Assembly (NCBI GenBank): GCA_029212415.1
Contig: JARGOF010000007.1
Span: 1 to 64,000 of the forward strand
Length of the DNA: 64,000 nucleotides
DNA from: Rhizobiaceae bacterium
GTDB lineage: Bacteria; Pseudomonadota; Alphaproteobacteria; Rhizobiales; Rhizobiaceae
Direction: 5' to 3'
Within the stretch, counting starts at the first letter, position 1. The number at the start of each line of letters is the position of its first letter. Below, piece after piece: positions 45,702-54,476 of the stretch. The position numbers were made by a program, and so were the translations under genes. Below the pieces are notes generated by a model, which did not search any database, was not told the DNA's origin, and was given only the letters and a program-made list of their open reading frames with translations.

Positions 45702-46772
45702 ATGAGCTTTAATTCTTCTTTGGGTTGGAAATCCCTGTTGCTGGTCTCAGCGCTGAGCGTCGCCCTCGTGGGCTGTCAGGATGTGCTGGAATCCGTTGAC
45801 AACAAGGCTGAATACCGCCTTCCAACAAAATTGGTCAACAAGATGAAAGCCCAGGACCAGCGTGTGCGTGCGCCGATCCTGATACGCATTTTCAAGCAGG
45901 AAGGCGTGCTGGAAGTCTGGAAGGCCAAGGGCAATGGTCGCTATGCGCTCGTCAAGGATTATGAAATCTGCAAGTGGTCGGGCAAACTCGGACCAAAATT
46001 CAAGGAAGGTGACCGGCAGGCACCTGAGGGTTACTACCATATCAACCCCTACCAAATGAATCCGAAATCCAGCTACTATCTGTCATTCAACATGGGCTAT
46101 CCCAATCGCTATGACCGGGCGCACGGACGCACGGGCAGCAATCTGATGGTTCATGGTGCCTGCTCATCGGCCGGTTGCTATTCGATGACCGACGAGCAGG
46201 TTCTGGAAATCTACGCATTTGCCCGCGAGGCATTTCGCGGTGGACAGACCTCGTTTCAGGTGCAGGCCTATCCGTTCCGCATGACGGCGGAAAACATGGC
46301 CGCGCACAGCGACAATGAACATTTTGAATATTGGCAGATGATCAAGGTCGGCTATGACCATTTCGAACTGACGAAACGACCCCCGAAAGTCGATGTTTGT
46401 GATGGGAAATATGTTTTCAACCAGATTCCCGAAGACGGCGGAACATTCCACCCGACACGGGCCTGTCCTGCCTCCGCGTCACCGCAATCGCTGCAACTGG
46501 CCTATGCTGCCCAGTCCAAACGCTATGATGCGGCTTTTGCCAAGGCTCTGGAAAAGGCGGAAAAAAACAAGAAGCCCGCCGCCATCGAACCACCAATTGT
46601 CACTGCTGCAAAACCCCAGCAAAGTGATCGTCAGTTGACCAGCGCTGTAACCTCTCCGTCAGACGGCGCCAACACGGCAATTCCAACGCCCTCTCCTGCA
46701 AATCAGCTAAACGCATCCAATGAGGCAGCGGAACAATCCTCCACCAAAAAATCCTGGTGGAAGGTCTGGTAG
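45702..46772 (+). CDS. L,D-transpeptidase family lipoprotein (YafK-like)
   Basis: A 356-residue envelope protein. The signal segment ends in ALVGC with the lipid-attachment Cys at residue 25. The YkuD-type catalytic region is MVHGACSSAGCYSM with His and the nucleophilic Cys, resembling YafK/DpaA-type enzymes that act on lipoprotein-peptidoglycan links. The C-terminal 100 residues are Ser/Pro/Ala-rich and end KKSWWKVW. ATG 45702 is chosen for the lipoprotein signal; the open frame begins 35 codons earlier. Confidence 0.88.
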   Translation: MSFNSSLGWKSLLLVSALSVALVGCQDVLESVDNKAEYRLPTKLVNKMKAQDQRVRAPILIRIFKQEGVLEVWKAKGNGRYALVKDYEICKWSGKLGPKFKEGDRQAPEGYYHINPYQMNPKSSYYLSFNMGYPNRYDRAHGRTGSNLMVHGACSSAGCYSMTDEQVLEIYAFAREAFRGGQTSFQVQAYPFRMTAENMAAHSDNEHFEYWQMIKVGYDHFELTKRPPKVDVCDGKYVFNQIPEDGGTFHPTRACPASASPQSLQLAYAAQSKRYDAAFAKALEKAEKNKKPAAIEPPIVTAAKPQQSDRQLTSAVTSPSDGANTAIPTPSPANQLNASNEAAEQSSTKKSWWKVW

Positions 46773-46777
46773 CCCCC

Positions 46778-47014
46778 ATGAATGATCCCAAAGCGGTCGA
46801 AAATTACGACCTTCGCGGACTGAAGTGCCCCCTGCCCGTGCTGAAAACACGCAAGAAATTGTCAACTCTTGAAACCGGGTGCAGCCTCTGGGTCGAGACA
46901 AGCGATCCGCTGGCGGTTGTCGATATTCCGCATTTTTGCAGCGAATACGGCCACAGGCTTGTCGAAACGCAAAGTGTTGATGGTGGGCACCGGTTTCTGA
47001 TTGAAAAGGGCTGA
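46778..47014 (+). CDS. TusA-like sulfurtransferase
   Basis: A 78-residue TusA/SirA family protein with the hallmark YDLRGLKCPLPVLKTRKKL carrying the active Cys in the CPxP motif. Relatives pass sulfur for tRNA thiolation or other sulfur transfer. ATG 46778 is five bases past the transpeptidase stop, so both are likely on one transcript. It converges with the CobW gene, 24 bases apart. Confidence 0.9.
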   Translation: MNDPKAVENYDLRGLKCPLPVLKTRKKLSTLETGCSLWVETSDPLAVVDIPHFCSEYGHRLVETQSVDGGHRFLIEKG

Positions 47015-47038
47015 TTGCCGAGCGCTTTCCGCCCGACG

Positions 47039-48136
47039 CTATGGTTTGTACCCGGGAATGGAAAGCGGATTGTTTTCCAACGCCGCCCTGTCCGGCGTGT
47101 CGATCTGCGGCTTTCCGACAAATGCATCAAACAGCCTGGCCACATAATCCTTTTCCAGATCACGGGTGATCAGCACCAGGCGCGTGCGGTGATCGCTGTC
47201 AGGCCATGCCGGCAGCCGCGCCGGCGGATGAAAGATGGACTGGACACCGTGAATGACCACGGGCCGTTCGGGATCATCGGACAGGCAGACTATGCCCTTC
47301 ATGCGCAACAGGCGTTCGCTCTGACTTGAGCGCAACAGATCGATAAAACACTCCAGAGCGTCTGGATCGATAGGCTTGTCCTCAACGAGTGTAAACGCCC
47401 TGATATGGTCATCGTGCCGATTGACGTCATGCGCATGACCATGATGCTCATCGTGGTAAGCCTCATCACGCAGCCACCGGGAAACATCCGCCGTTTTGGT
47501 CGCCGGATCAAACAACCCGCATTCGAAAAGGTCGGCCTTGATGGCCCCTGCATCACTGGCGGAAATCTGCAGGGCACCAGGATTGAGAAGCATCAGGCGG
47601 GCGGTCAAATGTGCAAATGCTTCCGACGTCGGGTCAATCAGGTCTGTTTTTGTCAGCACGATACGATCCGCAACAGCCACCTGCTTGACCGCTTCTTCGT
47701 GGCGATCGAGTGTCTGGTCACCGTTGACCGCATCCACCACTGTGATCACACCGTCGAGGCGCAGGCTCTGGACGAGCGCCGGATGGCCCATGATGGCGTG
47801 GAGAACCGGCGCCGGATCGGCAAGACCGGTGGTTTCGATAATCACCCGCTTCAGGGATTTTATGCGCCCTGTCTGCACCCGGTCCACAAGATCTGCAAGT
47901 GTATCGACAAGTTCCCCACGCACCGTGCAACACAGGCACCCATCAGCCAGTTCGATGATTCCATCGCTCGAACGTTCCACCAGCAGATGGTCGATACCAA
48001 CATCACCAAACTCGTTGATGATAACGGCCGTATCCTGCAAGGAGGGGTCTTTCAACAGTCGGTTGAGCAAGCTCGTCTTGCCCGATCCGAGAAATCCGGT
48101 GAGCACTGAAACTGGAATCGGTTCCATTGGGGTCAT
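47039..48136 (-). CDS. CobW/COG0523 family GTPase metallochaperone
   Basis: A 365-residue G3E GTPase. Walker A is GFLGSGKTSLL, INEFGDVGIDH is the switch region, and the metal-binding CxCC motif lies in ADGCLCCTVRGEL; LTKTDL is the guanine-specificity motif. A His-rich loop EAYHDEHHGHAHDVNRHDDH separates the domains, suggesting zinc or cobalt handling. It starts four bases downstream of the carboxypeptidase stop. The role (zinc allocation versus cobalamin) cannot be decided here. Confidence 0.9.
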   Translation of the reverse strand: MTPMEPIPVSVLTGFLGSGKTSLLNRLLKDPSLQDTAVIINEFGDVGIDHLLVERSSDGIIELADGCLCCTVRGELVDTLADLVDRVQTGRIKSLKRVIIETTGLADPAPVLHAIMGHPALVQSLRLDGVITVVDAVNGDQTLDRHEEAVKQVAVADRIVLTKTDLIDPTSEAFAHLTARLMLLNPGALQISASDAGAIKADLFECGLFDPATKTADVSRWLRDEAYHDEHHGHAHDVNRHDDHIRAFTLVEDKPIDPDALECFIDLLRSSQSERLLRMKGIVCLSDDPERPVVIHGVQSIFHPPARLPAWPDSDHRTRLVLITRDLEKDYVARLFDAFVGKPQIDTPDRAALENNPLSIPGYKP

Positions 48137-48140
48137 GTCG

Positions 48141-49301
48141 TTACAGACTGGGGCGCGAAATGGGAACAGGCACATCAAATGTCGGCTTGAAAGCCGAAGC
48201 CGCAACCGGGCTGCCCGCGCTTTCAATCTGATCGGGGCGCGGACGGGGCACAGGAATATTGCCGCGTGTCAATGCGGCTGGAATCCTGCCTGACAGTCCA
48301 ACCCTGACCGCCTTGGCCTGCCGCTTCATGCTGTTGATATAGTTGGAATTCAGCACCATTTTCCCTTCAACGTCGCGGCCCTCATAGCGCTTTTTCCGGG
48401 CTGCAGGCGTACAGATTGAAGAACTGATATCAGCAATTCTCGAGCGTTTGTCGCCATAGGGCCGCATGGAATAGAGCGATGGTTTGGCAAGGGTTCCGGT
48501 TGTCAGCCCCTTGTTCAACAGGCGGGCGGATTCTTCCGCTCTTTCTTCCTGGCTGGCAGCGCCGAATACAACAGAAACAACAGTCCTGCCGTTGCGGGTA
48601 GCCGACGAAACCTGATTGAAGCCGGATGCGCAGATGAACCCGGTTTTCATGCCGTTGGCACCGGCAAAACGGCCGATCAGGATATTATAGTTGGAATAGG
48701 TCTTTTTGCCCGTGCTGATGGCTTCAATCGCAAAGTAGTGCGCATATTGCGGAAAATCCCGCCTGAGCGCCACACCCAGAACCGCCATGTCCCGTGCGGT
48801 GGTCCGCTGGCCCTTGCCCGGCAGCCCGTTTGCGTTGACAAACCTGCTATCGAGCATGCCCAGGCGCTTTGCTTCGGCATTCATCATCTGTACAAATCTC
48901 TCGTGACTTCCGGCTACCGATTCCGCAATGGCAACCGATACGTCATTGGCTGACTTGACCAGAATGATCTTCATGGCGTTGTCCAGCGAAAGCTGCGAGC
49001 CCGGCTTGTAGTACATCTTGCTGGGCGGTTCCTTTGCCGCAATTGCGCTCATGGTCACAGGTGACTGCAGGGTCAATTTGCCTGACTGGATCTGCCGGAA
49101 GACCACATAGGCTGTCATCAATTTCGTCAAAGATGCCGGATACCAGCGCTGGAATGCCTGGTTGTGTTCAAGCACGCTGCCGGTTTTCACATCGACGACA
49201 ATCGACGGACCGGCACTGTTGGCAGGGGCCGTCGTGGCCAGCAGCAACCAGAAGAATGCAAGAAGAACACCTGTGAAACTGGTTTTACAGCGCATTGGCA
49301 C
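48141..49301 (-). CDS. D-alanyl-D-alanine carboxypeptidase (S11 family)
   Basis: A 386-residue secreted penicillin-binding protein of the DacA/DacF type. Signal peptide at the N-terminus (LLAFFWLLLATTAPANSAG); catalytic SxxK in YPASLTKLM, SxN in VKSANDVS, and KTG in NGMKTGFIC. It trims pentapeptide stems in the periplasm. GTG 49301 is preferred: GGAG lies seven bases upstream of it, but thirteen before ATG 49295. The gene runs into the CobW gene with a four-base gap. Confidence 0.92.
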   Translation of the reverse strand: MPMRCKTSFTGVLLAFFWLLLATTAPANSAGPSIVVDVKTGSVLEHNQAFQRWYPASLTKLMTAYVVFRQIQSGKLTLQSPVTMSAIAAKEPPSKMYYKPGSQLSLDNAMKIILVKSANDVSVAIAESVAGSHERFVQMMNAEAKRLGMLDSRFVNANGLPGKGQRTTARDMAVLGVALRRDFPQYAHYFAIEAISTGKKTYSNYNILIGRFAGANGMKTGFICASGFNQVSSATRNGRTVVSVVFGAASQEERAEESARLLNKGLTTGTLAKPSLYSMRPYGDKRSRIADISSSICTPAARKKRYEGRDVEGKMVLNSNYINSMKRQAKAVRVGLSGRIPAALTRGNIPVPRPRPDQIESAGSPVAASAFKPTFDVPVPISRPSL

Positions 49302-49405
49302 AATAAGACTCCGGCAAAGGGGTGGGATGTAAATTGTATGTACCCGAAACCTGTCCTATATGCCATACATTGAGATGGACATTTGCAAAATCAAGGACAG
49401 ACTCC

Positions 49406-50575
49406 ATGCCGATACTGAACCGTGCAGCCGAGATGCAGGACGAAATAACCGAATGGCGCCGTCATCTTCATTCCAACCCTGAATTGCTTTTTGACGTTCA
49501 TGAAACGGCAGCCTTTGTCGAAGAAAAGCTGAAAGCGTTTGGCTGTGACGACGTGGTCACCGGGATAGGACGCACCGGCGTCGTTGCCGTGATCAAGGGC
49601 CGCAATGGGGGCGAAGGCAAAACAATCGGTCTGCGCGCCGATATGGATGCGCTGCCGATCAACGAGATCACCGGAAAGTCCTGGGCCTCCAAAACCACGG
49701 GCAAAATGCATGCCTGTGGCCATGATGGCCACACGGCCATGTTGCTGGGTGCCGCAAAATACCTTGCCGAAACCCGCAATTTTGATGGCTCGGTCGCCGT
49801 CATTTTTCAGCCCGCGGAAGAAGGTGGCGCCGGCGGCGATGAAATGGTCAAGGACGGCATGATGGAGCGCTTTGACATCGAAGAGGTTTTCGGCATGCAC
49901 AACATGCCAGGCCTTGCTGTGGGGCAATTTGCAACCCGCGCCGGTGGCATCATGGCTGCCACGGACGAATTTACCATCACCATCAAGGGAAGAGGCGGAC
50001 ATGCCGCCATGCCCAATCAGACCGTGGATCCGATTGCCATTGGCGCCCAGATCGTCTCGGGACTGCAATTGATTGCATCACGCAATGTCGACCCACTCGA
50101 GTCCGTCGTTGTTTCCGTGACAAAGTTCAATGCCGGAAACGCCTATAACGTCATTCCCGAAGAGGCGCTGCTTGCCGGAACCGTTCGCACCCTGGATGCC
50201 GATGTGCGCGCTTTGGCAGAAAAACGCATTACGCAGATCGTCAATAATATTGCGCAGGCCCACGATGCCGAGGCGTCCATCCACTATCACCGCGGTTATC
50301 CTGTGACCTTCAACCACGCCGACCAGACCGATTTTTCAGTCTCCGTCGCCGCCGAAATATCCGGCGCGGACCATGTCGACGAGAATATTGCGCCGACAAT
50401 GGGCGGAGAGGATTTTTCCTTCATGCTGGAAGCGCGGCCGGGATCATTCATCTTCATCGGCAATGGCGATACGGCAGGCCTGCATCACCCGGCCTATGAT
50501 TTCAACGACGACATCATTCCGCTTGGTGTGACCTATTGGGTAAAACTCGCCGAAACGTCTCTGGCACGCACTTAA
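49406..50575 (+). CDS. M20 family amidohydrolase (hippurate hydrolase-like)
   Basis: A 389-residue M20D metallopeptidase. It contains EWRRHLHSNPELLFDVHET, LRADMDALPI, HACGHDGHTAMLL with metal ligands, and PAEEGGAGGDEM. Such enzymes release acyl groups from N-acyl amino acids (hippurate, indole-acetyl amino acids). AAGGA lies nine bases upstream of ATG 49406; a longer open frame upstream is not used. Substrate is not visible. It stands alone. Confidence 0.92.
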   Translation: MPILNRAAEMQDEITEWRRHLHSNPELLFDVHETAAFVEEKLKAFGCDDVVTGIGRTGVVAVIKGRNGGEGKTIGLRADMDALPINEITGKSWASKTTGKMHACGHDGHTAMLLGAAKYLAETRNFDGSVAVIFQPAEEGGAGGDEMVKDGMMERFDIEEVFGMHNMPGLAVGQFATRAGGIMAATDEFTITIKGRGGHAAMPNQTVDPIAIGAQIVSGLQLIASRNVDPLESVVVSVTKFNAGNAYNVIPEEALLAGTVRTLDADVRALAEKRITQIVNNIAQAHDAEASIHYHRGYPVTFNHADQTDFSVSVAAEISGADHVDENIAPTMGGEDFSFMLEARPGSFIFIGNGDTAGLHHPAYDFNDDIIPLGVTYWVKLAETSLART

Positions 50576-50632
50576 GCCGCTCAAACGTGAACCGATCACT
50601 GCCCTGATATAACAGCCGCAGTGATCGGTGCC

Positions 50633-51040
50633 TTAAAGTCCGATGGATACGTCACGCCCGGCCGATTTGATGGAAACCGAAAAGCCGGCAACCAGATCGA
50701 CAAGAGCAATAACGGTCAGGACGAAAAAGATATCCGTTGCCGCATCCGCGACAAGCAGAAACTCAATCAGAAATGCAATGAATACAAAAGCAGACAACAT
50801 GTGATCCACCACCGACCAACTGCCCGTGCGCGTGGATTTCAGCACTTCGAAAAACAGCAGGACCAACGCTGTGACGATCACGGTATCGCCGAGATCCATC
50901 GACCATTGCGCACCGGAAATCATTTGCACGCTGAATATGTCGGAGGTCAGCGCAGCGACACCTGAGCTTCCCAGGAATCCGAAGATCAGTGCATTGTAAA
51001 AAATCAATGGAACGATCATCAATGGGATTATCGTCAACAT
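50633..51040 (-). CDS. Hypothetical four-helix membrane protein
   Basis: A 135-residue protein with four hydrophobic helices (LTIIPLMIVPLIFYN, DTVIVTALVLLFFEV, SAFVFIAFLIEFLLV, IFFVLTVIALVDLVAGF). The family is not recognised, though it looks like a conserved alphaproteobacterial membrane protein. ATG 51040 has AAGGGC nearby; the open frame starts 39 codons upstream. It converges with the M20 gene and lies downstream of rpmF behind that gene's terminator. Confidence 0.7.
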   Translation of the reverse strand: MLTIIPLMIVPLIFYNALIFGFLGSSGVAALTSDIFSVQMISGAQWSMDLGDTVIVTALVLLFFEVLKSTRTGSWSVVDHMLSAFVFIAFLIEFLLVADAATDIFFVLTVIALVDLVAGFSVSIKSAGRDVSIGL

Positions 51041-51172
51041 GCCAGTGCCCTTGCCTTGTTTGACCAGAGTATGGCGCTTCTGACGCGCCCCTGTCGGAAG
51101 ACCGCTGTGCATTCCTCCAGGAACTCTGATGTAATAATTGATCCTCAATTGAAACAATAGGTAAAAGCAAGC

Positions 51173-51201
51173 AAAAAAGGCCGGTGGGACACCAGCCTTT
51201 T
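51173..51201 (-). terminator. Rho-independent terminator of rpmF
   Basis: AAAAGGC and GCCTTTT, with inner GGTG/CACC pairs around a three-base loop, form an eleven-pair stem with one mismatch. On the minus strand six T follow. It lies about 80 bases past the rpmF stop. Confidence 0.88.
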
Positions 51202-51278
51202 GTTTTTTACTTATAAAGAGACATGCGGCATAGCCGTCACATCAGCCACCAATCCGAAAATTGGTCTATCGTTGAGGA

Positions 51279-51464
51279 TCAGGCGTTTTCTTTGACCGTC
51301 AGCACCTGACGACCGCGATACATACCGGTCTTCAGATCGATATGGTGCGGACGACGAAGTTCGCCGGAATTCTTGTCTTCCACATAGGAAGGAGCTTTCA
51401 GCGCATCGGTTGCGCGGCGCATGCCGCGCCTTGAGCGGGAAATCTTACTTTTTGGTACAGCCAT
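51279..51464 (-). CDS. rpmF: 50S ribosomal protein L32
   Basis: A 61-residue L32: [20 protein letters not shown] at the start and [12 protein letters not shown] near the end. The zinc-ligand cysteines of some L32 proteins are absent, as usual in alphaproteobacteria. It lies upstream of its own terminator, with a mtgA/GST block further up on the same strand. Confidence 0.97.
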   Translation of the reverse strand: MAVPKSKISRSRRGMRRATDALKAPSYVEDKNSGELRRPHHIDLKTGMYRGRQVLTVKENA

Positions 51465-51647
51465 TGCTTTACTCCACTCGCAGGCAATGCGTATTCTTCG
51501 GCCAGATGGCGACCGAAACAGACGCGTATGAATCTCGGAAATTGGGCGGGCTTATACCGCGCATGTGAGCGCTTGACCAGCACCTTCACGCATTTTTTTA
51601 TGATTTAGGCGATTATGCAGCAGTGAAGCCACCTTTTTCCTGCAAAG

Positions 51648-52295
51648 TCACACCTCATCCTCATCAACCACCCATTTTTCAGCCCGCCCGGCAGTCTGCC
51701 ATTCCTGCCAGGCCGAATGTGATTGCATCGCCTGCATATAGGCCTTCACCGCCGGTTTTTCGCTCAGGCAATAGACTTCAAACCGATTGATCACAGGCGC
51801 AAACATGGCGTCTGCGGCGCACAGGTCGCCGAATAGAAACGGCCCGCCATAACGCTCAAGGCAAGTCTCCCAGATCTGTTCGATACGCTTGATATCCCGG
51901 CGCGTCTCTGCCGATAGATCGATCGAGGAAGGAATCCTGCGCATATTCATCGGACATTGCGCGCGAAGCCCGAAAAAGCCGCTGAGCATCTCACAACTGA
52001 CCGCGCGCGCATGGGCTCTGGCCCTCTGATCGGACGGCCACAGGCCCGTTTCGGGAAAGAGCTCGTTCAGATATTCAATGATGGCCAGAGATTCCCAAAG
52101 CCTGAACGGACCATGTTTGAGCACGGGAACCTTGTTTGTAGGCGAAAACGCTGAAAAAGCCGGATTGCCGGCCGCCATGTCAAAGGGAACCAGTTCTTCG
52201 TGAAAATGGATACCTGATGCCCGCAGGGCAAACCATGGACGCAGCGACCACGACGAATAGTTCTTGTTGCCTATATAGAGCGTCAGATCGGTCAT
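51648..52295 (-). CDS. Glutathione S-transferase family protein
   Basis: A 215-residue soluble GST. The thioredoxin-like N-terminal domain starts TLYIGNKNYSSWSLRPW with a Ser as the likely glutathione-activating residue, and holds the NKVPVLKHG and WESLAIIEYL motifs; a helical C-terminal domain follows. ATG 52295 is used. It conjugates glutathione to electrophiles or acts as a related reductase; the substrate is unknown. It lies between mtgA and rpmF. Confidence 0.9.
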   Translation of the reverse strand: MTDLTLYIGNKNYSSWSLRPWFALRASGIHFHEELVPFDMAAGNPAFSAFSPTNKVPVLKHGPFRLWESLAIIEYLNELFPETGLWPSDQRARAHARAVSCEMLSGFFGLRAQCPMNMRRIPSSIDLSAETRRDIKRIEQIWETCLERYGGPFLFGDLCAADAMFAPVINRFEVYCLSEKPAVKAYMQAMQSHSAWQEWQTAGRAEKWVVDEDEV

Positions 52296-52425
52296 CAGCG
52301 GCTTCCTTGCACCCCAATGGTAATTCGCCAACCCCGCATCCAAACACGCGTCCAGAAGCAACCTTGGCTCTCAATGGTTGATGTTAAGGGACCCACCAGT
52401 TGCAGGTCCAGCCAATAGAATTGAT

Positions 52426-53172
52426 CTACGCATCAAGACATTTGATATAGGCACCGGACTGATGCGCCCGGCGTTCAACAATCGAGGCCAGCCGGGTCAT
52501 GCCGCGTGACGGCTTCAAGGGATTTCGAACATGCGGATTGGGCAACGTCACGGCCAGATAGGCCGCCCGCCGACGCGACAACTGTGAGGCGGGGATGCCA
52601 TAATAGTGCTGCGCGGCGGCCTCGATACCGAAAATACCCGGACCCCATTCGGCCACATTGAGATAAATCTCCATCATTCTGCGTTTCGACCAGATGGCGT
52701 CGGCACTCATGGCAAGCGGCACTTCCAGGGCCTTGCGAAGATAGGACCGGCTGGACCACAGAAAAAGGTTCTTGGCTGTCTGCATGGCTATGGTGCTTGC
52801 CCCGCGCGTCTTTTCACCGTCCAACGCGCCGTCAAGAACGATATTGAGCTGTTTCCAGTCGACACCGCCATGGAAACAATATTGACCGTCCTCGGACATC
52901 AGTACCGATTGCACCAGCGCCGGCGCTATATCATCCAGAGCCACCCATTGACGTTGGTACCCGCGCAACAAAACCGCGTCGCGCAGCATAACTGTCGAGA
53001 CGGGGTGAACCGCAGAAGGGGTGTAAGCAACAAGCAATGATGCCGGCACAAGAACAATCGCGAGCAGCAGATAGAAAAACCATCGTCTGAGCAGATTGCC
53101 GGTCGGCCTGCTCGGTTGCTTTTTCTTTTTTTGCGCCAATAGTTCAACTTTCCTGACAGGTGCGATCTTCAT
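52426..53172 (-). CDS. mtgA: Monofunctional peptidoglycan transglycosylase
   Basis: A 248-residue glycosyltransferase-51 enzyme polymerising lipid II without a transpeptidase domain. A basic N-terminus and one membrane helix ([19 protein letters not shown]) precede the catalytic domain with [27 protein letters not shown] and [18 protein letters not shown] 53172 gives the family start; the open frame continues 37 codons upstream. It is divergent from ispA. Confidence 0.94.
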   Translation of the reverse strand: MKIAPVRKVELLAQKKKKQPSRPTGNLLRRWFFYLLLAIVLVPASLLVAYTPSAVHPVSTVMLRDAVLLRGYQRQWVALDDIAPALVQSVLMSEDGQYCFHGGVDWKQLNIVLDGALDGEKTRGASTIAMQTAKNLFLWSSRSYLRKALEVPLAMSADAIWSKRRMMEIYLNVAEWGPGIFGIEAAAQHYYGIPASQLSRRRAAYLAVTLPNPHVRNPLKPSRGMTRLASIVERRAHQSGAYIKCLDA

Positions 53173-53297
53173 AAAGCAGCCCGACACGAAATTGAACAAC
53201 CATTTTGACAAAGTCGGCCCCGGTTGTTGCAGGGGAAGCTGTTGCAAACGGCAGGAAATCCATTGCCGATCGTTGCTCATCATGGCATGAGGGCACC

Positions 53298-54212
53298 ATG
53301 AAAGACGAAATGCAGGAATTCAGCGAGCGCATGGCGCAGCGTGCGGATCAGGTCGACATGATGCTGTCCAAATTGCTTGATGCCCGCCTTCGCGGCGATG
53401 AGATTGCGCGGCCAGACACCTTGCTGGCTGCCATGCGGCACGGTGTATTGAATGGTGGAAAGAGGCTGCGCCCCTTCCTGCTGCTTGAGACCGCCGAATT
53501 GCTTGGGGGCGATCAGGAAGCGGCATTGCGTGTGGCTGCCGCCACCGAATGCCTGCACTGCTATTCACTGATCCATGATGATCTTCCGGCCATGGATGAC
53601 GACAGTCTTCGCCGCGGCTTGCCGACGGTTCATGTCGCCTTTGATGAAGCCACGGCCATTCTGGCTGGCGACGCCCTGCTGACCATGGCCTTCGAAATCA
53701 TCGCTGCGCCACAAACGGAACTGGCCGCAGGCCTGAAATCGGAACTGGTTCTGGCGCTGGCACAGGCATCCGGGCTTGGCGGCATGGCCGGTGGTCAGGC
53801 ACTGGACCTGCAGGCTGAAAAATATCCGCCCGATGAGGCCGGAATCATTACTTTGCAATCCATGAAGACGGGTGCGCTGATCCGCTTTGCCTGCGAAGCC
53901 GGGGCAATTCTTTCCGCATCAAATCCGACCGACAGGGAATGCATGAAGCGTTTCGGCGAAGCAGTCGGACTTGCTTTTCAGCTTGCTGATGATCTGCTCG
54001 ATGTCACATCGGACAGCCAGTCCATGGGCAAGGCAACTGGCAAGGATACCGGGCGCGGCAAGGGCACGCTCGTTGCCCTGCATGGCGCTGACTGGGCGCG
54101 AACCCAGCTGGCCGGTCTGGTCAGCGAAGCATCCAGCCTATTGGCCCCCTATGGTGAACGGGCGAGAATTCTGCTTGATGCGGCGCAATTCGTCGCCAAT
54201 CGCAAGCACTGA
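53298..54212 (+). CDS. ispA: Farnesyl/geranyl diphosphate synthase
   Basis: A 304-residue trans-prenyltransferase of the IspA type. The first Asp-rich motif is [15 protein letters not shown] (DDxxxxD, bacterial form), the second is QLADDLLDV, and [11 protein letters not shown] is the N-terminal substrate site. It makes farnesyl diphosphate from IPP and DMAPP for quinones and undecaprenol. ATG 53298 is used; GAGGG lies nearby. The gene ispG of the same pathway is 3 kb away but on the other strand. Confidence 0.93.
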   Translation: MKDEMQEFSERMAQRADQVDMMLSKLLDARLRGDEIARPDTLLAAMRHGVLNGGKRLRPFLLLETAELLGGDQEAALRVAAATECLHCYSLIHDDLPAMDDDSLRRGLPTVHVAFDEATAILAGDALLTMAFEIIAAPQTELAAGLKSELVLALAQASGLGGMAGGQALDLQAEKYPPDEAGIITLQSMKTGALIRFACEAGAILSASNPTDRECMKRFGEAVGLAFQLADDLLDVTSDSQSMGKATGKDTGRGKGTLVALHGADWARTQLAGLVSEASSLLAPYGERARILLDAAQFVANRKH

Positions 54213-54363
54213 ACATCAGGCGGCGCTGCCATTCACAAAAGTGAAATTCCCGGCAAGCATTAACCGTTCCTTGAAAAAATCACACTACCATTCAGCCGAT
54301 AAAAGTGCAGCAAAGTGCGCGCGCCAGCAATTTCCAACGCGCCCATGACAATTAGTCGGCTTC

Positions 54364-54407
54364 CTTGATATTCAGGAAACCCGGGCTTGATATGCAGGAA
54401 CCCCGGG
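54364..54407. repeat. Tandem 22-bp direct repeat upstream of hybrid kinase
   Basis: Two 22-base units follow each other directly, 54364-54385 and 54386-54407. They differ at two or three positions and share CTTGATAT-CAGGAA-CCCGGG. The spacing is two helical turns, a layout typical for response-regulator dimers. The array ends 69 bases before the kinase start. Confidence 0.8.
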
Positions 54408-54476
54408 CCATGCGGCCTCGCAAAGATATTTTTGACGCTTCCTCCGAACCGGCTGAAGCATAGAACATGGTTTTTA

